Under the pieces are notes generated by a model that was given only the letters and a program-made list of their open reading frames with translations, made no database searches and was not told the origin of the DNA. A stretch of 64,000 nt of DNA from Pseudomonas uvaldensis (GTDB lineage Bacteria; Pseudomonadota; Gammaproteobacteria; Pseudomonadales; Pseudomonadaceae). Shown here piece after piece: positions 36,101 to 44,203 of this stretch; position 1 is the stretch's first letter, and each line of letters opens with the position of its first letter. The stretch covers positions 1 to 64,000 of the forward strand of contig NZ_JAIWKS010000011.1 of assembly GCF_021271205.1 (NCBI RefSeq). The letters run 5' to 3'. The position numbers and the translations under genes were made by a program.

Positions 36101-38607
36101 GACCACTCGATGCCCACGTGTCGCAGGTAATCCAGGCAAACCGCCACCGCGCCGTCGCTACGGTCCTGCAGCAGGTAGACATCCATCAACAGACAGGCAA
36201 CGCTGGCCCGTTCGATCACGGTTTCGGCGCGATCCGCCAATGCCGTCAGGCACTGGTCGGCGACGCTGAGCTGGCCGGTCAGGAGTTCGCACTCGGCCCG
36301 ACTCAAGGCCAGCGCGAAGATCAGCCCATGCCGGCGGGTCCAGCAATCGTCGTCCAGCAAACGCATCCCGGCGGCAAGGTAGCTGAGCGCCGAAGCATAG
36401 GCCGTCGACGCCTTCGCCCGCTGGCCGGCAATCAGATTGAAGTGCGCCAGTTGCTCACGCTCGTCCGGGTCGCTGATCAAGGCGGCGCCGCGATTGAGCT
36501 GGCCGACGATTTCGAAGATCGCCTCCTCCCGCGCCTGCTCGGGCGTCTGCGCGGCGAGCAGGCGCCCGATACGCAGATGAGCCTCGGCGCGATCGTCCAG
36601 GGGTATCAGCGAATAAGCCGCCTCATGGATACGGTCATGGACGAAGCGGTAGGTACCGTCCAACCGCTCGATCATTTCCTGGCGGATCGCCTCCCATAGC
36701 ACCGCCTTGACCTCGGTCTTGAGGAGACCCAGCACCTTCGAAAGCGTTTTGGAACTGGCGACGTTTCCCAGGCACGCCAACTGCTGCAGGGCCTGTTGCG
36801 TCCGCGGCGGCAAGCGTACAAGTTTGCCGACCATCAGGTCGACGATGTTGTCGGTATAGCCCTTGGCGTGGATCCGATCCGGGTCCCACCACCATTGCCG
36901 AGCCCCATGATCGAAGGTCAGCAGTCGCTCCTCGGCGAGGGCCTGCAAGAACTGGATGACGAAGAACGGGTTGCCCGCGGTTTTATCCAGCACCAGCTGC
37001 GCCAGGGGTTCGATGCGGGCGAGGTCGTCGTGGAGCGCCTCGGCGATCAGTTGTTCGACATGCACCTTCGCCAGGGGCTTGAGGATGATTTCGCTGACCT
37101 TGCCTCCCGCGCTCCGGATGGCCCGGAGCTTGGAGGCCAACGGGTGACTGACGTCCACCTCGTTGCTGCGGTAGGCGCCGACCAGCATCAGGTGCCGCAC
37201 GTCGGTGCTGGTCAACAGGTCTTCCAGCAGGTCGAGGGTCGCGGCGTCGAGCCATTGCAGGTCGTCGAGGAACAAGGCCAGCGGATGGTCTTCACGGGCG
37301 AACACGCCGATGAAACGGCGGAACACCAGCAGGAAGCGACGTTGCTCCTGTTGCGGGTCGAGTACCGGCACCACCGGCGGCTCGCCGATAATAAGTTTGA
37401 GCTCGGGAATAAGGTCGGTCATGAGCCGTGCGTTGGCATCCAGCGCATGGAGCAGGGCCTCGCGCCAGCTCGCCAATTCTGTGTCACTTTTGCCCAGCAG
37501 GGTGCGAACCAGGGTCTGGAAGGCCTGTACCAGCGTCGAATACGGAACATCGCGGCGGTATTGATCGAACTTGCCACTGGCGAAGAGCCCGCGCGGCGGC
37601 ACCAGCGATTTGTGCAGTTCGTTGACCACCGAAGACTTGCCGATGCCCGAATAACCGCTGACCAACACCAGCTCCGGTGCGCTGCTGTTGACGATCCGGG
37701 AAAACGCGCCGACCAGGGCCTCCACTTCCTGCTCACGGCCGTAGAGCTTTTCGGGGATCAGCAACCGGTCCGAGGTGCCCTGTTCGGCCAAGGCAAAGTC
37801 ATTGATCTCGCAACGCTGCTGCCAGTCCTCCAGGCATCGGCGCAGATCATGCTCGACACTGGCGGCCGTCTGGTAGCGTTCCTCGGCGGTCTTGGCGAGC
37901 AGCTTCATGACCAGGCGTGACAGCACATCGGGCACGGTCCCGATCCGCTCGCGGGGCGACAGGGCCTTCTTGGCAATGTGGCAGTGCACCCACTCGATCG
38001 GGTCCGCCGCGTTGTACGGCAACGAGCCGGTCAGCATCTGGTAAAGCGTGACGCCGAAAGAATAAAGGTCGCTGCGTGAATCGATCGAGCGGTTCATCCT
38101 GCCGGTCTGCTCGGGCGCCATATAGGCGAGCGTGCCGGCCAGCGTCTCCGGCGCCTGGCGTTCCCGTGGCAACCGTGAAGCGAGGCCGAAACCGGTGAGC
38201 CGGGCCTGACCATCGCAGCAATTCACCAGGATATGGCTGGGCTTGATGTCCTTGTGAACGAGGCCGCTCTGATGCAGCTTGCCCAAGGCCACCGCGATGC
38301 TCACTGCAAGGCGCAGGAACGTGGCCGTTTCCATCGGCGCGATCAGTAACTGCGAAAGTGGGACGCCGCCGGGGTCCTCAAGCACCAACTGCACCTGGCC
38401 GCCTTCGCGCAACATTGCCACCGGCCGTACCGACCAGCTGCCGTCCAGTTCGTCCTTGAGGCCGAACTCGTGAGCCAGACGCCCGAGGCAGCCGGGGCGT
38501 GGTTGCTCGCCGGCAGGTCGGGCAACCAGGACCGGTCCCTGCCCGTCGGCACCCGAACGGGTTTGCCGACAGAAGATACGCTCGCCATCGTCCCAGAGTA
38601 TTTGCAT
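33136..38607 (-). CDS. Trifunctional Ser/Thr kinase - AAA ATPase - GAF/PAS sensor histidine kinase
   Basis: 1823 residues. A eukaryotic-type protein kinase fills roughly 1-270, with catalytic HKDIKP (Asp120) and MAPEQTGRMNRSIDSRSDLY; the DFG site reads GFG. A large ATPase region follows, starting with Walker A SGYSGIGKSS near residue 320, then an alpha-helical (TPR-like) stretch to about 1300, a GAF domain, a PAS domain (ANIIGILVWSADGDIIEAND), and a histidine kinase with H-box SIAHEVNQP (His1609) and ATP-lid GLGLGLS. No transmembrane segment was seen, so it is probably cytoplasmic. The divergent single-receiver protein at 38798 and the FixJ-like regulator at 31806 are likely partners. The combination is known in proteobacteria and cyanobacteria; the signal is unknown. 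Confidence 0.9.
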   Translation of the reverse strand: MQILWDDGERIFCRQTRSGADGQGPVLVARPAGEQPRPGCLGRLAHEFGLKDELDGSWSVRPVAMLREGGQVQLVLEDPGGVPLSQLLIAPMETATFLRLAVSIAVALGKLHQSGLVHKDIKPSHILVNCCDGQARLTGFGLASRLPRERQAPETLAGTLAYMAPEQTGRMNRSIDSRSDLYSFGVTLYQMLTGSLPYNAADPIEWVHCHIAKKALSPRERIGTVPDVLSRLVMKLLAKTAEERYQTAASVEHDLRRCLEDWQQRCEINDFALAEQGTSDRLLIPEKLYGREQEVEALVGAFSRIVNSSAPELVLVSGYSGIGKSSVVNELHKSLVPPRGLFASGKFDQYRRDVPYSTLVQAFQTLVRTLLGKSDTELASWREALLHALDANARLMTDLIPELKLIIGEPPVVPVLDPQQEQRRFLLVFRRFIGVFAREDHPLALFLDDLQWLDAATLDLLEDLLTSTDVRHLMLVGAYRSNEVDVSHPLASKLRAIRSAGGKVSEIILKPLAKVHVEQLIAEALHDDLARIEPLAQLVLDKTAGNPFFVIQFLQALAEERLLTFDHGARQWWWDPDRIHAKGYTDNIVDLMVGKLVRLPPRTQQALQQLACLGNVASSKTLSKVLGLLKTEVKAVLWEAIRQEMIERLDGTYRFVHDRIHEAAYSLIPLDDRAEAHLRIGRLLAAQTPEQAREEAIFEIVGQLNRGAALISDPDEREQLAHFNLIAGQRAKASTAYASALSYLAAGMRLLDDDCWTRRHGLIFALALSRAECELLTGQLSVADQCLTALADRAETVIERASVACLLMDVYLLQDRSDGAVAVCLDYLRHVGIEWSAHPSDAQVREEYERIGSLLGGRAIEDLIDLPLMEDPTSLMTANALGKLFAPALQSDANLADLLICKAVNLSLERGNCDASCVLYANFFRVAGRRFGDYQMGFRFGQLGCDLVEQRGLTRFEASTYLCFSCFAVRWMKPVTQCRDLLRRSFAAANRIGDLPYGAYAGNNLTADLLLAGEPLLDVQGEAERGLAYARKVRFGLVTDFIVTQLTLIRMLRGTTHTFGRLDDGEVDESATEAHLSANPDLVLAECLYWVRKLQARFLAGEPEAALEAATRAQGLLWVCQAFCEEAEYHFYGALARAARCDGLPVGDHDQHLSAMAASHQWLKTWAQQCPENFACRAALVGAEIARVEGRVIEAEMLYEEALHSARQSGFVHVEALANELASRFYAARGFARIARVYMQDARYGYLRWGADGKVRQLENECPFLRAEEPVLGPTTTMTTPVEHLDLATVLKVSQAVSGEILLDRLIDTIMGTAIEQAGAERGVLILSDAGGPRIVAQVSSGGDATQVRDTPISAARLPESILYHVLRTRESVVLDDAVAETAFATDPYVRQQRARSILCLPLMNQAKLVGALYLENNLAAHVFSPARIAVLKLVASQAAISLENARLYREVAEREAKVRRLVDANIIGILVWSADGDIIEANDAFLRMLGYERADLAGGRLRWRDLTVPEFRELSDRSLAQALLTGHARPYEKEYFRKDGSHLPVIVGLALFEAGSREGVAFVLDLTERRQAEERIRESERRYREVQTELAHANRVATMGQLVASIAHEVNQPIAAAILNANAALRWLNAQPPEIEEVRQVLDRLINDANRAADVLGRIRGHIRKAPPEKGPVDINAAIAEMIEFTRGQILKSGARIDIQLMEGLPLIEGDRVELQQVLLNLIMNALEAMAGVGEGERHLVICTMPGEEGSILVSVSDSGPGFATPSTDLVFTSFYTTKPTGLGLGLSICRSIIEAHGGCLSAGANQPRGATVRFTLPIAQR

Positions 38608-38797
38608 GTTGTTTCCACCGGTACGGTCGTGTGACCGCCTTGTAGATTACCCTTTGGTCAAAGCCCTTCCCAGCGATTTTATTGGGCGACCTCGAGCCCG
38701 AATCTTAGGTCTTAACAGGTTATACGCAGGTATACTTTTGCCTCTCGCGAGAGCGCGTATGGTGTAGTCACGACAGGCGCTGCCACGAGCGACCCCT

Positions 38798-39187
38798 ATG
38801 CCAGGTACCCATATCCGCAAAACCAAGACCATTGCTGTCGTCGATGATGACGAATCCGTTCGGGCGGCCCTCAAGAGCTTGTTGCGGTCCAGCGGATATG
38901 AAGTGCTCACCTACTGCAACGCCTTGGAATTCCTCGACACACATTCTCCCGCCGTGACCCACTGCCTGGTGTCCGATGTGCAGATGCCGGGAATGAGCGG
39001 CGTGGAGCTGCATGAACATTTGGGTGCGATGGGCCTGCGCATTCCCACCATCCTCATCACCGCCTACCCGGGCAAAGTGGCTCACCTGGGCGCCGACACG
39101 CCCGGACTGGTCGCGTGCCTGCCCAAACCCTGTGACGCCGAACGGCTGTTGCGCTGCATCGAAACCGCCCTGGCCCAGGAACCTTGA
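38798..39187 (+). CDS. Single-domain response regulator (CheY/FixJ-N type)
   Basis: 129 residues comprising only a receiver: acidic pair in AVVDDDESVRAAL, phospho-acceptor Asp in CLVSDVQMPGMSG, Thr/Ala switch in ILITAYPG and Lys in CLPKPCDAERLL. There is no output domain. It is divergent from the giant kinase across a 190-base gap that contains an AGGT(T)ATAC direct repeat (38717-38735) and the palindrome TCTCGCGAGA (38743-38752). It probably acts by protein contact or as a phosphate shuttle or sink for the adjacent histidine kinase. Confidence 0.87.
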   Translation: MPGTHIRKTKTIAVVDDDESVRAALKSLLRSSGYEVLTYCNALEFLDTHSPAVTHCLVSDVQMPGMSGVELHEHLGAMGLRIPTILITAYPGKVAHLGADTPGLVACLPKPCDAERLLRCIETALAQEP

Positions 39188-39327
39188 GGCACTGTTTTTT
39201 CAGCCCCTCATACCTTCGTATAAATCCCCGCCACTGATGTATGGCTGCGCTGAACCGATGTAGAAGTGCGTACGAAAGGTCCCGCTCTTATCCTGAACCC
39301 ATCGCCGAAACTGATGGGGAACGGGCT

Positions 39328-40323
39328 ATGTCAGGCTGTTTCGAACGACCCCAGCGAGCCTGGAAAACCTTCAACCTGGTCATCATGGGCGTATTCTCCC
39401 TGGCCGGCTGCATGGTCGGACCCGACTTCACGGCTCCTGCAAGCGGTCTCGACGCGCTGCAACTGGCACCTCGGGCAGAACAGGTCAGTGCGATCCCCAC
39501 ATCCGACTCCCCGGTACCGGCCCACTGGTGGGCGTTATTCAACGACCCGACGCTGATCCAACTGCAATCGCGGGCGCAGAGCGGCAACCTCGATATTCAG
39601 ATGGCTTCCGAGCGCATTGAGCAAAGCCGGGCGCAGTTGGGCATCGTAGCGTCACAACTACTGCCCACCGTGGGCGCCGAAGCCAGCTACACCCGTGAAG
39701 CCCTGCCCTTGCCTTCGCTGCCCACTCGCGTGCCGCTCGGTGTCCCGTCCGAACTGGCACGCCGGCGTCCGGACATCCTGCGCGCCGAAGCACAACTGCA
39801 TGCCGCCACGGCCGCCATCGGCGTTGCCAAGGCCGATTTTTACCCGCGCATCGGCCTGAAGGGACGCGTCGGTATGGAGGCTTTCAACAGCGGCGACCTG
39901 AGCAGTTGGGATTCGCGTTTCTTTTCCATCGGCCCGACGGTTTACCTGCCGATTTTTCAGGGCGGTCGTTTGACCCAGCGCCTGGCCCTCAATGAGTCCC
40001 GGCAGAAGACCGCCGCGCTGGTCTATCGGCAAACGGTGCTGAGCGCCTGGCATGAAGTGGACAATGCCCTTGACGCCTGGGCCGCCCGACAGCGCGAGCA
40101 TGAAGAATTGCAGGCGTCCTACGAACAGAATCAGCTGGCCCTGCGCGCGGCCGAGCGCGGCTACCAGCAAGGGGCAGCGGACTATCTGAGCGTGCTCACC
40201 GCCCAGCGCAACCTGTTGGCCAGCCAGACCCTTCTCAACAACAGTGCGACCGATGCCACGCTCACAGTGGTCAACCTCTACAAGTCCCTGGGTGGTGGCT
40301 GGGATCCGGAGATCCGGCGATGA
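39328..40323 (+). CDS. NodT-family outer-membrane efflux protein with large internal deletion
   Basis: 331 residues from ATG 39328 (GGGGA eight bases upstream); the lipobox LAGC follows a hydrophobic leader. Typical family members are about 470 residues. The sequence jumps from LLPTVGAEASYTRE, early in the first OEP repeat, directly to VPSELARRRPDILRAEAQL, the start of the second. Against the intact channel at 14600, about 150 residues are missing in frame, including the first beta-hairpin and the rest of repeat one. The C-terminal repeat through KSLGGGWDPEIRR is intact. A working trimeric channel is doubtful. Its stop overlaps the MFS gene by four bases. Confidence 0.75.
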   Translation: MSGCFERPQRAWKTFNLVIMGVFSLAGCMVGPDFTAPASGLDALQLAPRAEQVSAIPTSDSPVPAHWWALFNDPTLIQLQSRAQSGNLDIQMASERIEQSRAQLGIVASQLLPTVGAEASYTREALPLPSLPTRVPLGVPSELARRRPDILRAEAQLHAATAAIGVAKADFYPRIGLKGRVGMEAFNSGDLSSWDSRFFSIGPTVYLPIFQGGRLTQRLALNESRQKTAALVYRQTVLSAWHEVDNALDAWAARQREHEELQASYEQNQLALRAAERGYQQGAADYLSVLTAQRNLLASQTLLNNSATDATLTVVNLYKSLGGGWDPEIRR

Positions 40324-41864
40324 ACGTCGTCGCCGTGTCGCCAGCCGATGCAGCCGACCGTGTAGCGCCTCAGGCCCGGTCTGCGATCCGCCCACTGGTG
40401 GGCCTACTCGGCATCTTCCTTGCGGCTATGATGGCGGGCTTGAACACCCGGGTCGGCGCCCTCGCGGCGGCGGATATCCGGGGCGCCATGGGGCTGGGTT
40501 TCGACGATGGCTCCTGGCTCAGCACCGCGTACAATGCCGGAGAGCTGATCGCCATGCCCTTTTCGGCCTGGTTCGCTATCACGCTCTCGGTGCGTCGCCT
40601 GGAACTGTGGATGCTCGCCGGTTGCAGTCTGCTCGCCTTGATCTTGCCCTTCATCCACATGCTGGAGCTGCTGCTGACGTTGCGCTTCGTACAGGGCATC
40701 GCCTGCGGCACGACCATTCCATTGCTGATGATGGCGGCATTGAAATTCCTGCCGCCGCCCATACGCCTTTACGGGCTGGCGCTGTATGCGATGACCGCAA
40801 CGTTTGCCCCCAACCTGTCTATCTGGCTGGCCGGATACTGGACCGATGGGCTGCAGGATTGGCGCTGGGTCTATTGGCAAATCATCCCTCTTGCAACGCT
40901 GGCCGCCGGCTTGATCGCCTGGGGGCTGGAGCGGGAACCGATCCAGACACCACGTTTTAAGCAGGCAAATTGGACAGGCCTGTTTTTCGGGGTACCGGCG
41001 CTCGGCCTGATCACCGTCGCGCTGGATCAGGGCGTGCGGCTGGACTGGTTCCACTCGCCCTTGATCGCTTCGTCCCTGGTGGCGGGCCTGGCCCTGCTGG
41101 CGATCTATCTGCTGACCGAATGGTATCACCCCACGCCGTTCATCAAGTTGCAGATTCTGGGACGCCGTAACCTGGGGCTGGGCTGCATCCTGTTCGTCTC
41201 GCTTTTGGTGGTGCTGATGTCCAGCTCGCTGTTGCCCGCCAGCTACCTCGCTCCGCTGCAGAACTACCGCCCTTTGCAGATGGCCTCCATCGGACTGATC
41301 GTGGCGCTGCCGCAGTTGCTGCTGGGGCCGTTGGTGGCACTGTTGCTCTACCGCAAATGGGTCGATGCGCGCCATGTGTTTTCGCTTGGTCTGGTGCTGA
41401 TCGCCCTGGCGTGCCTTGGCGGTGCGCAGTTGACCGCCGACTGGAACCGCGACCAGTTCGTCATGGTGCAGACGCTACAGGCCTTCGGGCAGCCGATGGC
41501 CGTGGTGTCGATGCTGTTCCTGATCACCAGCGTGGTACAGCCCCCCGAAGGCCCTTATGTGTCGGGCACCATCAACACCCTGCGCGCCTTCGGCTCGCTG
41601 CTCGGCGCAGCACTGGTCGGGCAGCTGATGACCGTACGAGGCCGCTTCCAGGCAGAGATGTTGCTCGATCACGCGGCTCTGGCATCCGTACCCACGCCAG
41701 CAGGGCTGGCGGGCATCGTCAGCCAACAAGCGCTGGTGCTGTCCATTGCCGATGCCTATCGCGTGCTCGGCCTGCTCGCGCTGCTCCTGATCCCCCTCGT
41801 GCTGCGCCTGGCCTACATCCCAGCGCCCACGCCGCACGCGCCCTCCTCGTCCTCCCATGGGTGA
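40320..41864 (+). CDS. MFS drug efflux transporter, DHA2 (EmrB/QacA) type
   Basis: 514 residues with about 14 predicted transmembrane helices. DHA2 hallmarks are FDDGSWLSTAYNAGELIAMP and RFVQGIACGTTIPLLM. It is the second gene of an OMP-MFS-MFP operon, starting with a four-base ATGA overlap. With the EmrA-like protein downstream it would form an inner-membrane pump for hydrophobic or amphipathic compounds. The absence of a complete outer-membrane partner in the operon suggests it uses another TolC-like channel. Confidence 0.87.
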   Translation: MNVVAVSPADAADRVAPQARSAIRPLVGLLGIFLAAMMAGLNTRVGALAAADIRGAMGLGFDDGSWLSTAYNAGELIAMPFSAWFAITLSVRRLELWMLAGCSLLALILPFIHMLELLLTLRFVQGIACGTTIPLLMMAALKFLPPPIRLYGLALYAMTATFAPNLSIWLAGYWTDGLQDWRWVYWQIIPLATLAAGLIAWGLEREPIQTPRFKQANWTGLFFGVPALGLITVALDQGVRLDWFHSPLIASSLVAGLALLAIYLLTEWYHPTPFIKLQILGRRNLGLGCILFVSLLVVLMSSSLLPASYLAPLQNYRPLQMASIGLIVALPQLLLGPLVALLLYRKWVDARHVFSLGLVLIALACLGGAQLTADWNRDQFVMVQTLQAFGQPMAVVSMLFLITSVVQPPEGPYVSGTINTLRAFGSLLGAALVGQLMTVRGRFQAEMLLDHAALASVPTPAGLAGIVSQQALVLSIADAYRVLGLLALLLIPLVLRLAYIPAPTPHAPSSSSHG

Positions 41865-41869
41865 CCATC

Positions 41870-42901
41870 ATGGCCTTACCGAAGAAAGCCCAGATCATCA
41901 GTGCCGTGCTGCTCGCAGTGGGCATCGGCGCCGTCGTCTATTTCAATCGCCCCGAATCCAGCGCGGCGGTCCAGTCCACGGACGATGCCTACGTCCTGGC
42001 GGACTTCACCACCGTAGCGCCGCAGGTGTCGGGCACGGTGCAGAACGTGCTGGTGGAAGATAACCAGCGAGTGCAGCAAGGCGACCTGCTCGCAACCCTC
42101 GATGATCGGGATTTCGTGGCGGCGGTGAACGCGGCGAAAGCCCAGGTCGCCAGCGCCCGGGCCAGCATCGCCAGCCTGCGAGCCCACCTCATCCAACAGA
42201 ACACCGCCATCCGCCAGGCCCAGGCGGTGGTGGCCGCGGACGAGGCCGCGCTCAAGTTGGCCATGGTCAATCAGGCGCGCTATCGCAACCTCGCTGCCGA
42301 CGGTTCAGGCACGGTGCAGGCTCGGCAACAGGCCGAAGCGCAGTTGAGCGTACAACTGGCCGGACGGGACCGGAGTCAGGCGGGTTTGCAAGCGGCCAGG
42401 CAGCACGTGGACATTCTCAAGGCCGATCTGGAAAAAGCCCAGGCGGGCCTGGCCCACGCCGAGGCCGCCCAAGCCATTGCCGAGCTGAAGCTCTCCTATA
42501 CCCGCATCACGGCACCGATCAGCGGCACCGTCGGACAGAAAGCCGTGCGTGTCGGCGCGTTCGTCAACACCGGCAGCCCCTTGCTGGCGATCGTTCCCCT
42601 CGACGCGGTCTACGTCACCGCCAATTTCCGCGAAACCCAACTGACGCGCGTAGCTGCCGGCCAACCCGTGAACATCGACGTCGACGCCCTGCCGGGTGCC
42701 ACGTTCAAAGGCACCGTTCAAAGCCTCGGCCCGGCCAGCGGCGTAAGCTATTCCGCCATCGCGCCACACAACGCCACGGGCAACTTCACCAAGATCGTCC
42801 AGCGCCTGCCGGTGCGCATTCGCCTCGATGCTGATCAGCCGATGATGGAACGACTTCGGGTGGGCATGTCGGTAACGCCGCGGATTCGGGTGGGGGGATA
42901 A
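41870..42901 (+). CDS. EmrA/HlyD-type membrane fusion protein
   Basis: 343 residues. One N-terminal transmembrane segment (IISAVLLAVGIGAVVYF) is followed by lipoyl-like halves (VSGTVQNVLVEDNQRVQQGD and ITAPISGTVGQKAVRVGAFV) flanking an Ala-rich coiled coil. ATG 41870 lies five bases after the MFS stop; GTG 41861 is a less likely start. It works with the preceding MFS pump. A REP unit (42907-42927) and a T-rich hairpin follow. Confidence 0.87.
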   Translation: MALPKKAQIISAVLLAVGIGAVVYFNRPESSAAVQSTDDAYVLADFTTVAPQVSGTVQNVLVEDNQRVQQGDLLATLDDRDFVAAVNAAKAQVASARASIASLRAHLIQQNTAIRQAQAVVAADEAALKLAMVNQARYRNLAADGSGTVQARQQAEAQLSVQLAGRDRSQAGLQAARQHVDILKADLEKAQAGLAHAEAAQAIAELKLSYTRITAPISGTVGQKAVRVGAFVNTGSPLLAIVPLDAVYVTANFRETQLTRVAAGQPVNIDVDALPGATFKGTVQSLGPASGVSYSAIAPHNATGNFTKIVQRLPVRIRLDADQPMMERLRVGMSVTPRIRVGG

Positions 42902-42906
42902 CGACA

Positions 42907-42927
42907 GCAGGGCTTGCCCGCGATGGC
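42907..42927. repeat. Short REP-like unit
   Basis: CAGGGCTTGCCCGCGATGGC fits the REP core. It lies just past the efflux operon. Confidence 0.5.
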
Positions 42928-42984
42928 ATCCGTCCGTTGGATATTGATGCAAACTGACCCAACCGGCCCCTCCAAAGACTTAAG

Positions 42985-43018
42985 CAAATAACCCAAAGTT
43001 ATTTGTTTTATGTTTTTT
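42985..43018 (+). terminator. AT-rich hairpin with T-tract
   Basis: Arms CAAATAAC and GTTATTTG (8 bp, five-base loop CCAAA) are followed by TTTTATGTTTTTT. It could terminate the efflux operon. It also lies about 80 bases before sfnR and might overlap its promoter. Confidence 0.5.
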
Positions 43019-43087
43019 AGATCACTTAGATTAAACCTTAAGCCTGAGGGCTCTCACACCCAGCGAACTCATCCATAGGCCACCGTC

Positions 43088-44191
43088 ATGCAGCTCCTTA
43101 CCCTACCCCCATCTCCCGGCCTGGCCACTTCAATACGTGCAACGGCCCAGGTCTTCGAAGACGCATCGTCTCGTGCCCTGCTGGCCCATTTGCAACAAGT
43201 GGCGCCCAGCGATGCCAGCGTGCTGATCATCGGCCAGACCGGTACCGGAAAGGAATTGGTGGCGCGGCATGTGCACAACCTCAGCGCTCGCCGCGACAAA
43301 CCGTTCATCGCGGTGAACTGCGGGGCGTTTTCCGAGACGCTGGTAGAGGCTGAGTTGTTCGGCCACGAGAAAGGCGCTTTCACAGGTGCGCTGACGGCCA
43401 AGGCTGGCTGGTTCGAGGAAGCCGACGGCGGCACGTTGTTCCTGGATGAAATCGGTGATTTGCCCCTGCCGATCCAGGTCAAACTGCTCAGGGTGTTGCA
43501 GGAACGTGAAGTGGTGCGACTGGGCTCGCGCAAGAGCATCAGGATCAACGTCCGCGTGCTGGCCGCCACCAACGTGCAACTGGAAAAAGCCATCAATGCC
43601 GGGCACTTTCGCGAAGACCTCTATTACCGTCTCAATGTGGTCAGCCTGGTGCTCAAGCCTCTTCGCGAGCGGCCCGGCGACATCCTGCCGCTGATCCGTC
43701 ATTTCATCGCCGAATACAGCCGCAGGCTCGGCCACGGCGAAGTCACGCTGGATGCCCAGGCACAACGCAAATTGCTTGACTACTCCTGGCCGGGCAACAT
43801 CCGCGAGCTGGAAAACGTCATCCATCACACCTTGCTGATCTGCCGCAACAACGTGATTGGCGTACAGGACCTGCACCTGTCCAACTTGCGCATCGACCGT
43901 CAACAGGATCCGCAATCCTGCGTCCCCCAGAACGCCGACGCCTTGCTGCAAAAAGCCTTCGAGCAGTTGCTCGAACGGGAGGACGGCGACTTGTATGAAA
44001 AAGTCGAGGCGCAGTTGCTGCGCGCCGCTTATCGCTACGCCAACTTCAACCAGGTGCACACCGCCAGCCTGCTGGGCCTGAGCCGCAATGTCACCCGCAC
44101 GCTGCTGATCAGGATCGGCGAGCTGGTGGTGAACAAACGTCGGCCCGCGTTGAGCACACGGGACGGCCAGGTCATCAATCTTTCAACCTAG
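43088..44191 (+). CDS. sfnR: Sigma-54 enhancer-binding activator SfnR-like
   Basis: 367 residues: almost only the AAA+ domain (Walker A GQTGTGKE, sigma-54 contact loop GAFTGA, Walker B GGTLFLDEIGD, arginine region FREDLYYRLNVV) plus a C-terminal helix-turn-helix (TASLLGLSRNVTRTLLIRI). No N-terminal sensory domain is present, as in SfnR of P. putida, which activates dimethyl-sulfone genes during sulfate limitation and is controlled by its own expression. It is convergent with the seven-gene sfn-ABC operon. Its likely targets are the -24/-12 promoters at 51037 and 51283. Confidence 0.87.
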   Translation: MQLLTLPPSPGLATSIRATAQVFEDASSRALLAHLQQVAPSDASVLIIGQTGTGKELVARHVHNLSARRDKPFIAVNCGAFSETLVEAELFGHEKGAFTGALTAKAGWFEEADGGTLFLDEIGDLPLPIQVKLLRVLQEREVVRLGSRKSIRINVRVLAATNVQLEKAINAGHFREDLYYRLNVVSLVLKPLRERPGDILPLIRHFIAEYSRRLGHGEVTLDAQAQRKLLDYSWPGNIRELENVIHHTLLICRNNVIGVQDLHLSNLRIDRQQDPQSCVPQNADALLQKAFEQLLEREDGDLYEKVEAQLLRAAYRYANFNQVHTASLLGLSRNVTRTLLIRIGELVVNKRRPALSTRDGQVINLST

Positions 44192-44203
44192 TCGCCACAG
44201 GGT

